A stretch of DNA of 50,757 nucleotides from the NCBI GenBank assembly GCA_938042195.1, contig CALIRQ010000002.1:1-50757 (forward strand). Reading direction: 5' to 3'. Position numbers and translations under genes: made by a program. The stretch's first letter is position 1, and each line of letters opens with the position of its first letter. The notes under the pieces were generated by a model. The model was given only the letters and a program-made list of their open reading frames with translations, did no database searches and was not told the origin of the DNA. Source of the stretch: an uncultured archaeon (GTDB lineage: Archaea; Thermoproteota; Bathyarchaeia; 40CM-2-53-6; CALIRQ01). Below are positions 31,440-40,121 of the stretch, one piece after another.

Positions 31440-32029
31440 ACCCCCTGCGGTGCGGACGATATGGCGCTCCTAACCCGGTCGAATTGATCCGGGATACTTT
31501 CGGGCCCCAGCCCGGCCTTGAGATAAAGCGAGAAGGATCTGCCATATCCCCCCTTGGATTCCAAAAGCTGTTTTGCATAGGAGGCTATATGTTCTCCCCT
31601 TATCCTTGACTCCTGAGGCAATACGCCCTCCCCGTGTGGGACGTCGAGGCCCGCGTCCAGAGCGCCCCTGAGGGCCGCGAACGCCCTTGAGCCAGCGGTC
31701 GCCCTTCGCGGGCCGAGATCCAACACGGCGCGGGATATCCCCTTTGCAATAGCCCTTTTGCCGGCCAAGAGGCCGGTTAGATAAGCAGCCGGAACGTTCC
31801 CCGTCCCCCAGTTCCAATCGAATTTCCTCAGCTCCTTCGAACTGGCTGAGGCCACCGTGCGATCCCCTTCCTCGCTGGTTTCAATGATCTGCACGTGAAT
31901 ATTCTTGAGCGTTGGCCTGATGACCAGCCGAGGGAGGCCCGACAGGAGGAGGGCCCTCCTCTTCCTATAATCGGTCTTGCCCTCCCTCCTCCTCCTGAAC
32001 GCGAGCCTGTACCTCGGACCTTTGGCCAA
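31436..32029 (-). CDS. rpl18: 50S ribosomal protein L18 (uL18)
   Basis: A 197-residue 5S rRNA-binding protein of the archaeal/eukaryotic L5 type. Signature stretches are YRLAFRRRREGKTDYRKR, GLPRLVIRPTLKNIHVQII and the YLTGLLAGKRAIAKG helix. ATG 32029, 11 bases past L19e; its stop overlaps the S5 start. Confidence 0.96.
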   Translation of the reverse strand: MAKGPRYRLAFRRRREGKTDYRKRRALLLSGLPRLVIRPTLKNIHVQIIETSEEGDRTVASASSKELRKFDWNWGTGNVPAAYLTGLLAGKRAIAKGISRAVLDLGPRRATAGSRAFAALRGALDAGLDVPHGEGVLPQESRIRGEHIASYAKQLLESKGGYGRSFSLYLKAGLGPESIPDQFDRVRSAISSAPQGV

Positions 32030-32040
32030 ATTCGGTGCCC

Positions 32041-32472
32041 CTACCTCCTCTTAGCGAGCTTATGGGCCTCTATATATTCCTTCAGGTGCGATACGCTCCT
32101 GAAGGAGCCCCCCTTCGCCAAGAGCATCAACCTCCTGTATACGGACTTCGTGATCCTGCGGCTGTCCCTCATCGACTTCAGATGCCTCCTGATCGCCCTT
32201 ATCCTGTTCACCCATTCGCCCTTCCCGCCGCCTCTGCCGCCCTTCCTGCTACCCGGGCCCCTCCGCCTCCTCGCCAGCCTCCCCCTTCTCCTAGCCCCGC
32301 TGATCCCCTTCTTCTGGATCGCCTTTATGCTCCCCTCATGTATCAGTCTCCTTATGTCCTCCCTGGTTATCGCCGATTCTATCCTCTCGATGTCATCGGG
32401 ATTCATCCAAACCCTATCGATCCCGACTCCCAATATCTCAGCCGCCATTCGCCTTTGGGTCCGAAGGCTCAT
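32041..32472 (-). CDS. rpl19e: 50S ribosomal protein L19e (eL19)
   Basis: A 143-residue very basic archaeal/eukaryotic protein. Evidence: LRTQRRMAAEILGVG at the N-terminus, RVWMNPDDIERI, and the Arg/Gly-rich middle (ISGARRRGRLARRRRGPGS). ATG 32472 overlaps the L32e stop as ATGA. Confidence 0.96.
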   Translation of the reverse strand: MSLRTQRRMAAEILGVGIDRVWMNPDDIERIESAITREDIRRLIHEGSIKAIQKKGISGARRRGRLARRRRGPGSRKGGRGGGKGEWVNRIRAIRRHLKSMRDSRRITKSVYRRLMLLAKGGSFRSVSHLKEYIEAHKLAKRR

Positions 32473-32885
32473 CCTTCAGCCGCTCCTCCCCCGACCTTGG
32501 GAACCTCGGATGCGATCCCTGGGTTAAGGACCCGAAGGCCCAACTCGGCGCATTTCTCAATTATCGCGACCCTCTTCCTCTCTCCCACAGTGTGGGCTAT
32601 CCTGACCGCATGCCTCACCGGATCGAGGCCCTTGAGGCTCTTGAGATCTCTCACGAGGACCTCAATAGACCCGGAGGGGTGGAGCCCGCGAACTTCCTTA
32701 GGGCCCTTGTACCCAACCTTGACGAGCTTGGGCCATCCCCTAAGCCTCCTTCGCATCTTGCTCGTCTTCCCCTTTGGCTTCCTCCATCCGGTCTCCAGTC
32801 TCTTATAGCGCCAAGATTCCTGCCTTAAGAACACAGGCTTCCTAGATCTTAGACGCTCCCTGAACTTGAGGAGGCCTTCCGACAC
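32469..32885 (-). CDS. rpl32e: 50S ribosomal protein L32e (eL32)
   Basis: A 138-residue archaeal/eukaryotic protein. Family motifs: FLRQESWRYKRLETGWRKPKG, KMRRRLRGWPKLVKVGY and GLHPSGSIEVLV. GTG 32885 is the start, two bases past the L6 stop. Confidence 0.95.
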   Translation of the reverse strand: MSEGLLKFRERLRSRKPVFLRQESWRYKRLETGWRKPKGKTSKMRRRLRGWPKLVKVGYKGPKEVRGLHPSGSIEVLVRDLKSLKGLDPVRHAVRIAHTVGERKRVAIIEKCAELGLRVLNPGIASEVPKVGGGAAEG

Positions 32886-32887
32886 CC

Positions 32888-33439
32888 CTATATCCCCTCC
32901 GATTTTTCATATAAGTAGATCCCGTCGAGGAATACCCTCAGATCCTTATCCTTGATCTTGGTGGCGGCCTCTATATTAGCGGCCGTTTGGGAGACGTCCT
33001 CGAGGTTTATCCCTTTGACGATCACATCATCGCCGGATACGATTACGTCCACCCCGCCAACAACCTTTGCTACCCTAGGGGTTTTCTCGCCGCAGAAGTT
33101 CTCGATCAAGACCTTCCCATCGGGCTTGGAGAACTTGACGCTCATCGGGAAATGAGCGTAGACTATCTTCAACTTATAGGTGAAGCCCTTAGTGACCCCC
33201 TTTATCATATTTTTGACATGGCCCGCGGCAGTGCCCACCATCCCGAGGTCCTTCTTCTTGGGCCATTTTGCGGATATCACCACGGACGAATCCTTAAGAG
33301 CTATGTCCACAGGCATATGTGATAGGTCCTTCGTGAGCTTCCCCAAGGGGCCGCTCACCTCTATCGCCTTGCCCCTGAGGCTAACGCTGACGCCCTCCGG
33401 GATCGGCACGATTCGCTCCACGTATTCCTGCTTCGCCAT
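32888..33439 (-). CDS. rpl6: 50S ribosomal protein L6 (uL6)
   Basis: A 183-residue large-subunit protein with two L6 repeats. The start is IVPIPEGVSV and the second repeat contains PMSVKFSKPDGKVLIENFCGEK. ATG 33439 has AGGTGGGG six bases upstream and gives the usual MAKQEYVER start; GTG 33451 is rejected because it lies in that ribosome site. Confidence 0.95.
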   Translation of the reverse strand: MAKQEYVERIVPIPEGVSVSLRGKAIEVSGPLGKLTKDLSHMPVDIALKDSSVVISAKWPKKKDLGMVGTAAGHVKNMIKGVTKGFTYKLKIVYAHFPMSVKFSKPDGKVLIENFCGEKTPRVAKVVGGVDVIVSGDDVIVKGINLEDVSQTAANIEAATKIKDKDLRVFLDGIYLYEKSEGI

Positions 33440-33451
33440 GTCAAGCCCCAC

Positions 33452-33841
33452 CTAGTAGAAATAGGCCAAGAGGATTCCGCCGATCCTATTCTCCTTCGCT
33501 TCCCTGTGGGTCATTACCCCCCTCGGAGTGCTGATGAGGAGGAGGCCCATATCCCTAGCCGGCAGGTATCTCGCCTCCCATTTCTCTATCTCATCGGCCC
33601 TAACCGGGAACCTCGGCCTGATCGCCCCGCATTTGTTTATCCGGCCCAAGAGCTGGACCCTGAACTTGCCGGACCTGGAGTCGTCTATGTATTCGAACTC
33701 GCCTATGTAGCCATTCCTTTGCATTATGGCCAAGACCTTGCCTATTAGCATCGAGGCCGGAGATATCAAGCATTCGCGCTTCCTCCTCATCTCGTTGTTG
33801 AATATCGTAGAGAGTGCGTTGGATAGGGGATCGGAAGGCAT
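33452..33841 (-). CDS. rps8: 30S ribosomal protein S8 (uS8)
   Basis: A 129-residue primary 16S rRNA-binding protein. [20 protein letters not shown] opens the protein and the C-terminal [24 protein letters not shown] carries the conserved [12 protein letters not shown]-binding loop. ATG 33841, 12 bases past S14. Confidence 0.96.
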   Translation of the reverse strand: MPSDPLSNALSTIFNNEMRRKRECLISPASMLIGKVLAIMQRNGYIGEFEYIDDSRSGKFRVQLLGRINKCGAIRPRFPVRADEIEKWEARYLPARDMGLLLISTPRGVMTHREAKENRIGGILLAYFY

Positions 33842-33853
33842 ATTCCACCACCA

Positions 33854-34018
33854 TCACGAGTATTTTTCGAACCCCAAGGCTCTCGCCACTTCCCTGAAGC
33901 ATTGCCTACAGAGGTCAAGCCCGTACTTATGTATAACCGCGTTCATTTGACCGCAGCGCTTGCACGGCCTGACCGACTTCCCAAATTTCCTCTCCTTCTT
34001 AGGCTTCATCTTCGCCAT
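33854..34018 (-). CDS. rps14: 30S ribosomal protein S14, zinc-binding (uS14)
   Basis: A 54-residue protein, short enough to be overlooked. The sequence [15 protein letters not shown] is followed by the zinc knuckle: Cys19, Cys22, Cys37 and Cys40 in PCKRCGQ and DLCRQCF. The stop is TGA at 33854-33856. It lies between L5 (stop three bases upstream) and S8, the conserved spc position. Confidence 0.95.
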   Translation of the reverse strand: MAKMKPKKERKFGKSVRPCKRCGQMNAVIHKYGLDLCRQCFREVARALGFEKYS

Positions 34019-34021
34019 CGA

Positions 34022-34570
34022 TCATCCCTCCACGACCTCTATCCCAAGTTCCTCCCTAGCGAATGCGATCGCTTCCTCCTTGCCGATCTCATGCGATTTC
34101 CCAACATCGGATCTCCTATAGGCCCTCCTCTTGACCCTGAACCCCGCCCTCTCGAGCGAGATGATGACGTCCAAGCCGAATATCCCGAGCTCGGGATCGT
34201 ATTTGGTTCCGGGGATCTCTATATGCTCCTTTATGCCGAAGGCGAAGTTTCCCCTTTCATCGAAGCTCGAGGCCCTTATCCTGTTTCCGATGGCCGCGAG
34301 GGCCCTCCTCAAGAACTCGAGTGCCCTCTTGCCCCTTAGCGTCGCCATGCAGGCGATCGGCTCCCCCTTCCTTATGCCGAAGTCCTTGATGGTCTTCTTT
34401 GCATTCCGGAGGCATGGGCGCTGTCCAACGAGGCTCTCAAGGACCTTCCTGGCCCTCTCCAAGGGATCGCCAGATTTCCCCACCGCCATATTCACGATGA
34501 CCTTCCCCACGCGGATTCGGCGCATGGGGTTCTGACTTCTCCCGAGCCTTTGTGCTTGCAACTCAACCAC
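34022..34570 (-). CDS. rpl5: 50S ribosomal protein L5 (uL5)
   Basis: A 182-residue 5S rRNA-binding protein. It has the NPMRRIRVGKVIVNMAVGKSGD start, QRPCLRNAKKTIKDFGIRKGEPI and the long loop ASSFDERGNFAFGIKEH. GTG 34570 overlaps the S4e stop by eight bases; no ATG fits. Confidence 0.95.
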   Translation of the reverse strand: MVELQAQRLGRSQNPMRRIRVGKVIVNMAVGKSGDPLERARKVLESLVGQRPCLRNAKKTIKDFGIRKGEPIACMATLRGKRALEFLRRALAAIGNRIRASSFDERGNFAFGIKEHIEIPGTKYDPELGIFGLDVIISLERAGFRVKRRAYRRSDVGKSHEIGKEEAIAFAREELGIEVVEG

Positions 34571-35315
34571 CGCGGAGCTTTATCGCCGGCGCCTCCCTCC
34601 CCACGAGGAAGGCATAATCCGCCACGGTCCTTACGACTGTGCCGTCTTCGCCTTCCAAGGAGACCATAGCGGGCCTGAAGGCCGTCCCTGGCTCTATACT
34701 CCCTATCCTCCCCATGGCCCCGACGTTCTTCCCATCGGTGACGATCGCGTAGGATCCGGTTTCGAATTTGAAGTGATCCAGGATCGATTGATCCGGGATC
34801 GACAGCTTTATAACATCTCGGCTCGAATAGCCATCCTTCACGGGATTCCTGGGATCCGATACCTTCAGGACCACGTTTCGCCCATCGTGAAGATTGAGTT
34901 GGATGCTTCCCCCCTTCAGCGTCTTTTTATCCATCACCTTGCAGAGCTTGAAGGAAGCCTCCGATTCATCTATCTCAATGGGGACTAGGACGTCCTTCGG
35001 GGCTGGGACGATCCTGAGCCTGATATTCGCCTCCGGAATCTCCACAACATCCATGAGTCCGACCGGATATCCCTCATCCCTTCTAACGCGCCCATCGACC
35101 CTGATCGCCCCACGCGCGATTATAAGCTTGGCCTCCCTTGAGGTTCGGGCGTATCCCAAGACGTCCCTTATCAACACTAGGAGCGGAATGCAATTCGCCA
35201 TGGGGTGCGGCCCTGGGCTGGGCCGAGGCGCCCATACAAACGCCTTTTTGCTGATCGGCCAATATCCCGGCGCCTTATAGCGCTTCAGATGCCTCAATCC
35301 GCCCTTCTTGCCCAT
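34563..35315 (-). CDS. rps4e: 30S ribosomal protein S4e (eS4)
   Basis: A 250-residue archaeal/eukaryotic protein with an S4-like domain (EAKLIIARGAIRVDGRVR), a central domain and a C-terminal KOW (SYAIVTDGKNVGAMGRI). The N-terminal GLRHLKRYKAPGYWPISKK and WAPRPSPGPHP are diagnostic. ATG 35315 overlaps the L24 stop by one base (TGATG). Confidence 0.96.
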   Translation of the reverse strand: MGKKGGLRHLKRYKAPGYWPISKKAFVWAPRPSPGPHPMANCIPLLVLIRDVLGYARTSREAKLIIARGAIRVDGRVRRDEGYPVGLMDVVEIPEANIRLRIVPAPKDVLVPIEIDESEASFKLCKVMDKKTLKGGSIQLNLHDGRNVVLKVSDPRNPVKDGYSSRDVIKLSIPDQSILDHFKFETGSYAIVTDGKNVGAMGRIGSIEPGTAFRPAMVSLEGEDGTVVRTVADYAFLVGREAPAIKLRGG

Positions 35316-35689
35316 CACGCGCCCGCCCCGGCCCTAGCACTCAGGGCCTCGGCCCTCCACTTATCGCTCAAATCCAGGGACGTTATCATAACCTTCGATG
35401 CGTGGATTGGAACGTTCTTCGCCTCCCCGGAAACGCTCTCCCTGGTTATCCCCTCCACGAGTATCCTCGCCCTCTCCCGATCGACCCCTATGACCTTGCC
35501 CTCTATGCCGGAGAAATCCCCCCTCATCACCTTCACGGTGTCCCCCTTCCTCACCGGGAGGCTCCTCAAGCCATATTTGGCCTTTAACTCATCGGATAGC
35601 GGCGCGGATAGGAATTTCCGCCTCCTATGATGGGGAGCGTTGGCCACCGCCCTCCTTTGAGCGCGCGGCTTCTTCGACTCGGTCCTCAA
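35315..35689 (-). CDS. rpl24: 50S ribosomal protein L24 (uL24)
   Basis: A 124-residue archaeal/eukaryotic L26-type protein. RKFLSAPLSDELKAKYG and the KOW motif VRKGDTVKVMRGDFSGIEGKV identify it. TTG 35689 with GGAAGGCG in front is the start, 12 bases after L14. Confidence 0.95.
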   Translation of the reverse strand: MRTESKKPRAQRRAVANAPHHRRRKFLSAPLSDELKAKYGLRSLPVRKGDTVKVMRGDFSGIEGKVIGVDRERARILVEGITRESVSGEAKNVPIHASKVMITSLDLSDKWRAEALSARAGAGA

Positions 35690-35701
35690 GCGCCTTCCAC
35701 C

Positions 35702-36139
35702 TCAAAGTATCATGCTCGCCAAGTTGGCGACCCTAGGCCATCGCTCGGCGGCCTCCTTAGCGACCGGGCCCCTGATCTCGGTGCCCTTCAGCTCACCCTC
35801 GGGCGTCACCAAGACCGCCGCATTGTCCTCGAATTGGACCCTGATCCCATCGGGCCTTCTATAGGGCATCCTCTGCCTTATCACTACCGCATGAAACATC
35901 TGCTTCCTCAATTCCGGGGTCCCCTTCCTCACGGAGACGACGACCATATCGCCCACTCCCCCGGACGGATACCTTCGATGCCTTCCCCTGTAGCCCATGA
36001 CGTTTATGAGCTTCAGCTCCTTTGCCCCGCTATTGTCAGCGCACACAAGCATGGTCCCGGGGATCAGCCCCCTAGAGATCTTGGGGCGGTATTCCACCAT
36101 TCCCTTGGCCGAAACGGCCCTCGTCTTTGGAGCAGGCAT
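35702..36139 (-). CDS. rpl14: 50S ribosomal protein L14 (uL14)
   Basis: A 145-residue intersubunit-bridge protein. Conserved segments: [36 protein letters not shown] and [16 protein letters not shown] 36139, eight bases after S17. Confidence 0.96.
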   Translation of the reverse strand: MPAPKTRAVSAKGMVEYRPKISRGLIPGTMLVCADNSGAKELKLINVMGYRGRHRRYPSGGVGDMVVVSVRKGTPELRKQMFHAVVIRQRMPYRRPDGIRVQFEDNAAVLVTPEGELKGTEIRGPVAKEAAERWPRVANLASMIL

Positions 36140-36147
36140 CGATCAGA

Positions 36148-36474
36148 TCACCCCAGCTTCTCCACGACCACGAAGGAAACGGTTTTGTTGAGGGGCCTGC
36201 ATTCCGCTATCCTTACCCTATCCCCTACCTTAACTTCCATGCAGGGCGGGCTGTGGGCGGGAATCTTGCTCCTCCTCCTCTCATATCGGTTGTATTTCTT
36301 TATATAATGAAAATATTCCCTCTCGACTGTGATTGTATTCTTCATCTTATCGCTCGCGACGATCCCCTCCAAGATCTTCCCCCTGACCCGCAGATCGCCG
36401 TGGAATGGGCAGAGCGGATCCTCGCAATCCCTCGCCGGGGCCTTCACCGGGATGCCTATATTCCTCGTCACCAT
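36148..36474 (-). CDS. rps17: 30S ribosomal protein S17 (uS17)
   Basis: A 108-residue OB-fold protein of the 30S. It has the archaeal insert [16 protein letters not shown], then [17 protein letters not shown] and the [22 protein letters not shown] core. ATG 36474 overlaps the rnp1 stop by seven bases. Confidence 0.95.
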   Translation of the reverse strand: MVTRNIGIPVKAPARDCEDPLCPFHGDLRVRGKILEGIVASDKMKNTITVEREYFHYIKKYNRYERRRSKIPAHSPPCMEVKVGDRVRIAECRPLNKTVSFVVVEKLG

Positions 36475-36752
36475 CTGCTCACCCTGAGCTTTATCCTATC
36501 CTCCGGTCTGCCGAGGAGCCTCTTCCCATCAACCTCAACGAGGCGTCCATCCGGGAGCTTCAGCCGAAGGATGGCAACATCCTTCGGGACGACCTTCCTC
36601 TTGCCATCGACGCTCAATACCAACGTCCTCTTGGTTTCATCTATTATCCGGCCCTCGAGGCCGATCAGCGATCCATTGGGGCTCCCAACGACCTCCGCCT
36701 CAAGGCCGATCAACTCATGCCTCAGGAGGTTCTGGGGGGTTATCGGCGCCAT
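36468..36752 (-). CDS. rnp1: Ribonuclease P protein component 1 (Pop4/Rpp29 family)
   Basis: A 94-residue Sm-like protein that, with the RNase P RNA, matures tRNA 5' ends. Family features: [31 protein letters not shown] and [18 protein letters not shown] 36752 overlaps the L29 stop by one base (TAATG). Its place between L29 and S17 is conserved in archaea. Confidence 0.94.
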   Translation of the reverse strand: MAPITPQNLLRHELIGLEAEVVGSPNGSLIGLEGRIIDETKRTLVLSVDGKRKVVPKDVAILRLKLPDGRLVEVDGKRLLGRPEDRIKLRVSRW

Positions 36753-36934
36753 TAGGATCCACCCTCCCCTTCGACGGTCAGCAATCTAGCTATGGCCCTT
36801 CTTATCTCCCTGATCCTAGCCGGATTCTCCACGTTGCCCATCGCGGATGCCGTCCTCAGCCTGAATAGCTCGGTCCGCAATTCCTCCAGCTTCTTGACCC
36901 TTTCCTCGGGCTTCATAGATCTTATCTCACTCAT
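36752..36934 (-). CDS. rpl29: 50S ribosomal protein L29 (uL29)
   Basis: A 60-residue helical hairpin protein near the tunnel exit. SEIRSMKPEERVKKLEELRTELFRLR opens it and NPARIREIRRAIARLL closes it. ATG 36934 overlaps the S3 stop by eight bases; a longer frame inside S3 is not used. Confidence 0.93.
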   Translation of the reverse strand: MSEIRSMKPEERVKKLEELRTELFRLRTASAMGNVENPARIREIRRAIARLLTVEGEGGS

Positions 36935-37595
36935 CCTCAGAATCGGCAATTCGATCCGCGACCTCCTCACCTTCGGCCTCCCCGGCCTTTGCGGGCCCCG
37001 CCCCCTCCTTGGGGATCGCCCTATCCGGGAACTCCGCGTTGGGTGGCAGTATCCGAACCTTTATCCCGAACAGGCCGGGCTTCAATTGGGTATAATGGGT
37101 CGCCTCCCTTATCTGCTTAAGGACCGGATCCCCGGCCTTGGGCAGGTATCCCTCGACATATTTCTCATACCTAGCCCTTTCCGTGGTGAGCTTGCCGCTT
37201 ATCTTTATCTCGGCTCCCAGCGCTCCGGCCTCCATTATCCTGCGGAGGGACCAATAGGCTGCCCTCCTGAAATGGACGCCCTTCTCCAGAGCGGAGGCTA
37301 TTTGAGCCGCCATGACTGCGGGATCGAGTTCGGGGGCCTCTATCTCGGCGACCGAGATCTGCGGGTTCTCGAGCCCGAACCTCTCCTCGAGCAACCTCGT
37401 CAGCTCCTTTATGCTTTGCCCCCTCCTCCCTATCACCATTCCCGGCCTAGCGGCGTATACGACGACCCTTACCCCGAGCGGGGTTCTCATCAGCTCAACC
37501 TTACTATAGCCCGCCCTCTCCAGCTCCTTGGAGAGGAATTCGTGAACCGCGGCCCGGAGGGCATTCTCCTTGATAAAGTACCTTTGGACGGACAT
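36927..37595 (-). CDS. rps3: 30S ribosomal protein S3 (uS3)
   Basis: A 222-residue protein at the mRNA entry. The KH domain holds VVYAARPGMVIGRRGQSIKEL, and the C-domain has AAYWSLRRIMEAGALGAEIKISGKL. An acidic Ala/Glu-rich tail of about 25 residues ends the protein. ATG 37595. A promoter-like element lies 90-100 bases upstream, so S3 may begin a transcript of its own. Confidence 0.96.
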   Translation of the reverse strand: MSVQRYFIKENALRAAVHEFLSKELERAGYSKVELMRTPLGVRVVVYAARPGMVIGRRGQSIKELTRLLEERFGLENPQISVAEIEAPELDPAVMAAQIASALEKGVHFRRAAYWSLRRIMEAGALGAEIKISGKLTTERARYEKYVEGYLPKAGDPVLKQIREATHYTQLKPGLFGIKVRILPPNAEFPDRAIPKEGAGPAKAGEAEGEEVADRIADSEDE

Positions 37596-37683
37596 CTCAA
37601 CCGCCGGCGCAATGCCCTAAGTCGATGGCGCTGGGAAACCTCAATTTTCCTCAGCCTGATCGGTTCCTAATGCAATTCGACCG

Positions 37684-37695
37684 GGTTTATATAAT
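37684..37695 (-). promoter_or_regulatory. Internal TATA box between L22 and S3
   Basis: The minus strand reads ATTATATAAACC in a 159-base gap between L22 and S3. The distance to the S3 ATG is about 95 bases, leaving a leader of some 65 bases. No gene is seen in the gap. Confidence 0.5.
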
Positions 37696-37754
37696 CATAT
37701 CGCCCGCTGGCTCGGATGGCCGACGGTTCCCGGGGCCGGGAGAAAGAATCCCCC

Positions 37755-38219
37755 CTATTCGATCTCGTAGCCAACGAGCTCCACATGGGTCAAGGTCTCA
37801 AAGGAAGGCGTCGATCTTCCGAAGGCCCTAGGGATATACCTCTTGAGCTTCATCCCCCTCTGGGCCGCCGCGTGGATTATCTTCAGCCTCCCTGCGTCGA
37901 TCCCCTTGTATTCGGCATTGGATTCGAGCCCCTCGAGGAGGCGAAGAATCTCCCCCGCCGCCTTGACCGGATATCTGCCCGAGTGCCACCTCTCGGGCAG
38001 ATCCCTATGGGGCACCTCCTTCTTGTAGCGCCTGAAGGCTATGGGCCTCTCCTTCCTAACGACGGCCTCGAGGAGGGATTTGGCCTCGCCGAGCCTCATC
38101 CCCCTTATGGTTCGGCATATCTCGACCGCGTGTTTGGGGGATATCCTAAGCTCCCTCCCCGAGCATTTCACGGTCCTCTCGGGATCCAATTCCCCCGCTG
38201 AATAGCCCCACTCCGGCAT
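37755..38219 (-). CDS. rpl22: 50S ribosomal protein L22 (uL22)
   Basis: A 154-residue protein lining the exit tunnel. WGYSAGELDPERTVKCSGRELRISPK is the archaeal start, then AVEICRTIRGMRLGEAKSLLE, and the tunnel loop lies near RLKIIHAAAQRGMKLKRYIPRAFGR. ATG 38219 is used. It is the first gene of the ribosomal run here: S19, L2, L23, L4 and L3, normally upstream, are absent. Confidence 0.95.
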   Translation of the reverse strand: MPEWGYSAGELDPERTVKCSGRELRISPKHAVEICRTIRGMRLGEAKSLLEAVVRKERPIAFRRYKKEVPHRDLPERWHSGRYPVKAAGEILRLLEGLESNAEYKGIDAGRLKIIHAAAQRGMKLKRYIPRAFGRSTPSFETLTHVELVGYEIE

Positions 38220-38255
38220 TTTGAAGCAGCCCCGAGCGGCCCCCCTTCCAATGGG

Positions 38256-38290
38256 CAATTAATTAAACCTTCCGTTGAAATGTTTTAAAG
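38256..38290. promoter_or_regulatory. Divergent promoter region between L22 and the DNRLRE protein
   Basis: GGTTTAATTAATTGCC on the minus strand (38255-38270) is the likely TATA box of L22, about 45 bases before its ATG. TGTTTTAAAG on the plus strand (38281-38290) is about 28 bases before ATG 38315, which suggests a leaderless message for the surface protein. Confidence 0.5.
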
Positions 38291-38314
38291 CGGAGCCGCC
38301 CTCACTAACCTGAA

Positions 38315-39268
38315 ATGGCCATGCGACCTCGATTGATGAAGTGGGCCCTAGCGGCGCTCGTGTTGACGCTTATAGCCATGCCGGCTGGGCTGATCGCGGA
38401 GGGGCAGGGTTCTCAGAACTGGTTGCTCATCATAAAGCCCCCATCGGCCGATACCTATGTTAGCAGCTTCGTCTACGAGGTTGGCAAAGAGAGGGTCTAC
38501 CCCGGCCCATACGGGGCCTCCGAGGGGCTCTTCGTGGGGAATGCCTACGATAGGGCCTTCAAGATCTACGGCCATGGGAGGGCCTACTTGAGGTTCGATA
38601 CCTCCGGGGTGCCGGCGGGGGCCAAGGTCCTGAGGGCCGAGCTTCGCCTTTTCCTATATCAAGCGCCGAAGAGGGAGTTAAAGTACTTGGCCTTCAGGGT
38701 CTTGGGCCCTTGGGAGGAAAAAACGATGAAGTGGGCCGATCAACCGCCGATCGCGGACTCCCCCACAGCTTGGACCATCGTGGGCACGAAGGCATTCATT
38801 TGGGTTTCTTGGGATATAACACGCGATGTGGAGCTTTGGATCAAGAATCCCTCTTCGAACTTCGGGATAGCATTGAGGATAGAGAGGGAGAAGGATGCCG
38901 AGGGGGAAATAGCGGCTTTCGATTCGAAGGAGGGCGTCCATTCGGTTGATGGGGAAAGGGCGGTCCCGAGGTTAGAGATAGCCTATTCGGGGCCATGGGC
39001 TCCCGGCGCGATCCCGCTCTCAACGACCTCCACAGAGGCCTCGGGGTCAACGACTGTTCAATCGGTGACCGTTGCCCCAACGACCCAGCCCGAACGCCCG
39101 ACTTCGACCGCGGTTTGGACGAGATCGGCAACGAGCACGGAGGGGGAGGGCAGGGTGGGGGATTGGGACAAATCGCTGCTCGCCATCGCGGCCCTGTTAG
39201 CCATCGCGGCATTAGCGATCTTCGCATTAGGGATCCGAAGGCCCAGGGGCGCGATCCCCAGCGGTTGA
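38315..39268 (+). CDS. DNRLRE-domain surface protein with C-terminal membrane anchor
   Basis: A 317-residue probable cell-surface protein. Residues 8-29 form a signal peptide. A DNRLRE-type beta-sandwich follows (about 35-230), with typical elements: PSADTYVSSF at the start, RAYLRFDTSGVPAGAKVLRAELRLFLY, and WDITRDVELWIKNPSSNFGIALR. A Ser/Thr/Pro-rich linker (235-280) is probably glycosylated and leads to a transmembrane helix (LLAIAALLAIAALAIFALGI) and a short basic tail. DNRLRE domains occur in secreted carbohydrate-binding or stalk proteins. The following genes look like envelope-glycan genes. ATG 38315. Confidence 0.8.
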   Translation: MAMRPRLMKWALAALVLTLIAMPAGLIAEGQGSQNWLLIIKPPSADTYVSSFVYEVGKERVYPGPYGASEGLFVGNAYDRAFKIYGHGRAYLRFDTSGVPAGAKVLRAELRLFLYQAPKRELKYLAFRVLGPWEEKTMKWADQPPIADSPTAWTIVGTKAFIWVSWDITRDVELWIKNPSSNFGIALRIEREKDAEGEIAAFDSKEGVHSVDGERAVPRLEIAYSGPWAPGAIPLSTTSTEASGSTTVQSVTVAPTTQPERPTSTAVWTRSATSTEGEGRVGDWDKSLLAIAALLAIAALAIFALGIRRPRGAIPSG

Positions 39269-39347
39269 GGGGCGTTTTTAACCATCCCAAGTGGCCTTAG
39301 CACCTCTTATATCCCTCCAAACCCCCATATCTTCGGAGGTGGTATTC

Positions 39348-40097
39348 ATGGCGGCCAATCCTTGGAGCGATGGCATCAGGGTCGATCCGTCCTCGGAGAT
39401 AGGATCCGGATGCGAGCTCGGGCCGGGGGTCGTCGTAGGGAAGGGCGTTAGGATAGGGGATGGAGTCGTGGTGGGCCCTCACACGATCATAAACGGCCCC
39501 TCAGAGATCGGGGACGGGACCAATATCGGGCCCCATTGCTCGCTCGGATATCCGAGCAGGAGGGTATTGAGGGGGGGCAGCCCGGAGCCCCTTAGGATCG
39601 GCCGAGGTTGCGTGATACGATCCGGCTCTGTGCTTTACGAGGGGGTTTCGATCGGCGAGGGCGTTGAGTTCGGGCATTACGTATTGGTCAGGGAAAACGT
39701 GGAGATCGGGGGGGGCTCGCTGATAGGGACCAATGTGGTGATCGATGGGAATTGCAGGATAGGCTCCAGGGTATCGATCCAAACTGGTGCCTATATATGC
39801 GCCAACTCCATCATAGGGGACTTCGTTTTCCTCGGCCCCTATTGCGTCCTCACGAACGACAAATACGCGGCCCAGAAGGAGGTCGAGCTCAAGGGCCCAA
39901 TGATCGAGAGCGGAGCCAGCATCGGGGCAAACTCCGTAATAATGGCCGGCGTGAGGATCGGGGAGGGCGCGGTGATAGGGGCCCAAGCCCTGGTCAATAG
40001 GGATGTCCCCAAGAGGACGATCTGCTTCGGGGTCCCCGCCAAAGGTATCCGGGAGGTACCGAGTGGGTGGAGGCCGCTCCTGAAGGAGCGTAGGTAA
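39348..40097 (+). CDS. Left-handed beta-helix (hexapeptide repeat) acyltransferase-like protein
   Basis: A 249-residue protein made almost entirely of hexapeptide repeats ([LIV]-G-x4), such as VRIGDGVVVGPH, VSIGEGVEFGHYV and VRIGEGAVIGAQA, closing with the common VPKRTICFGVPAKGIR. This is the trimeric LbH fold of sugar N- or O-acetyltransferases in the LpxA/WbpD/GlmU group; gamma carbonic anhydrases share the fold. The acceptor is unknown; surface-sugar acetylation would fit the neighbourhood. ATG 39348 has GGAGGTG six bases upstream and a TATA box (CTTATATCC) near 39306-39314. Confidence 0.82.
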   Translation: MAANPWSDGIRVDPSSEIGSGCELGPGVVVGKGVRIGDGVVVGPHTIINGPSEIGDGTNIGPHCSLGYPSRRVLRGGSPEPLRIGRGCVIRSGSVLYEGVSIGEGVEFGHYVLVRENVEIGGGSLIGTNVVIDGNCRIGSRVSIQTGAYICANSIIGDFVFLGPYCVLTNDKYAAQKEVELKGPMIESGASIGANSVIMAGVRIGEGAVIGAQALVNRDVPKRTICFGVPAKGIREVPSGWRPLLKERR

Positions 40098-40121
40098 TAT
40101 ATATCGCGGAGATCATCGCCT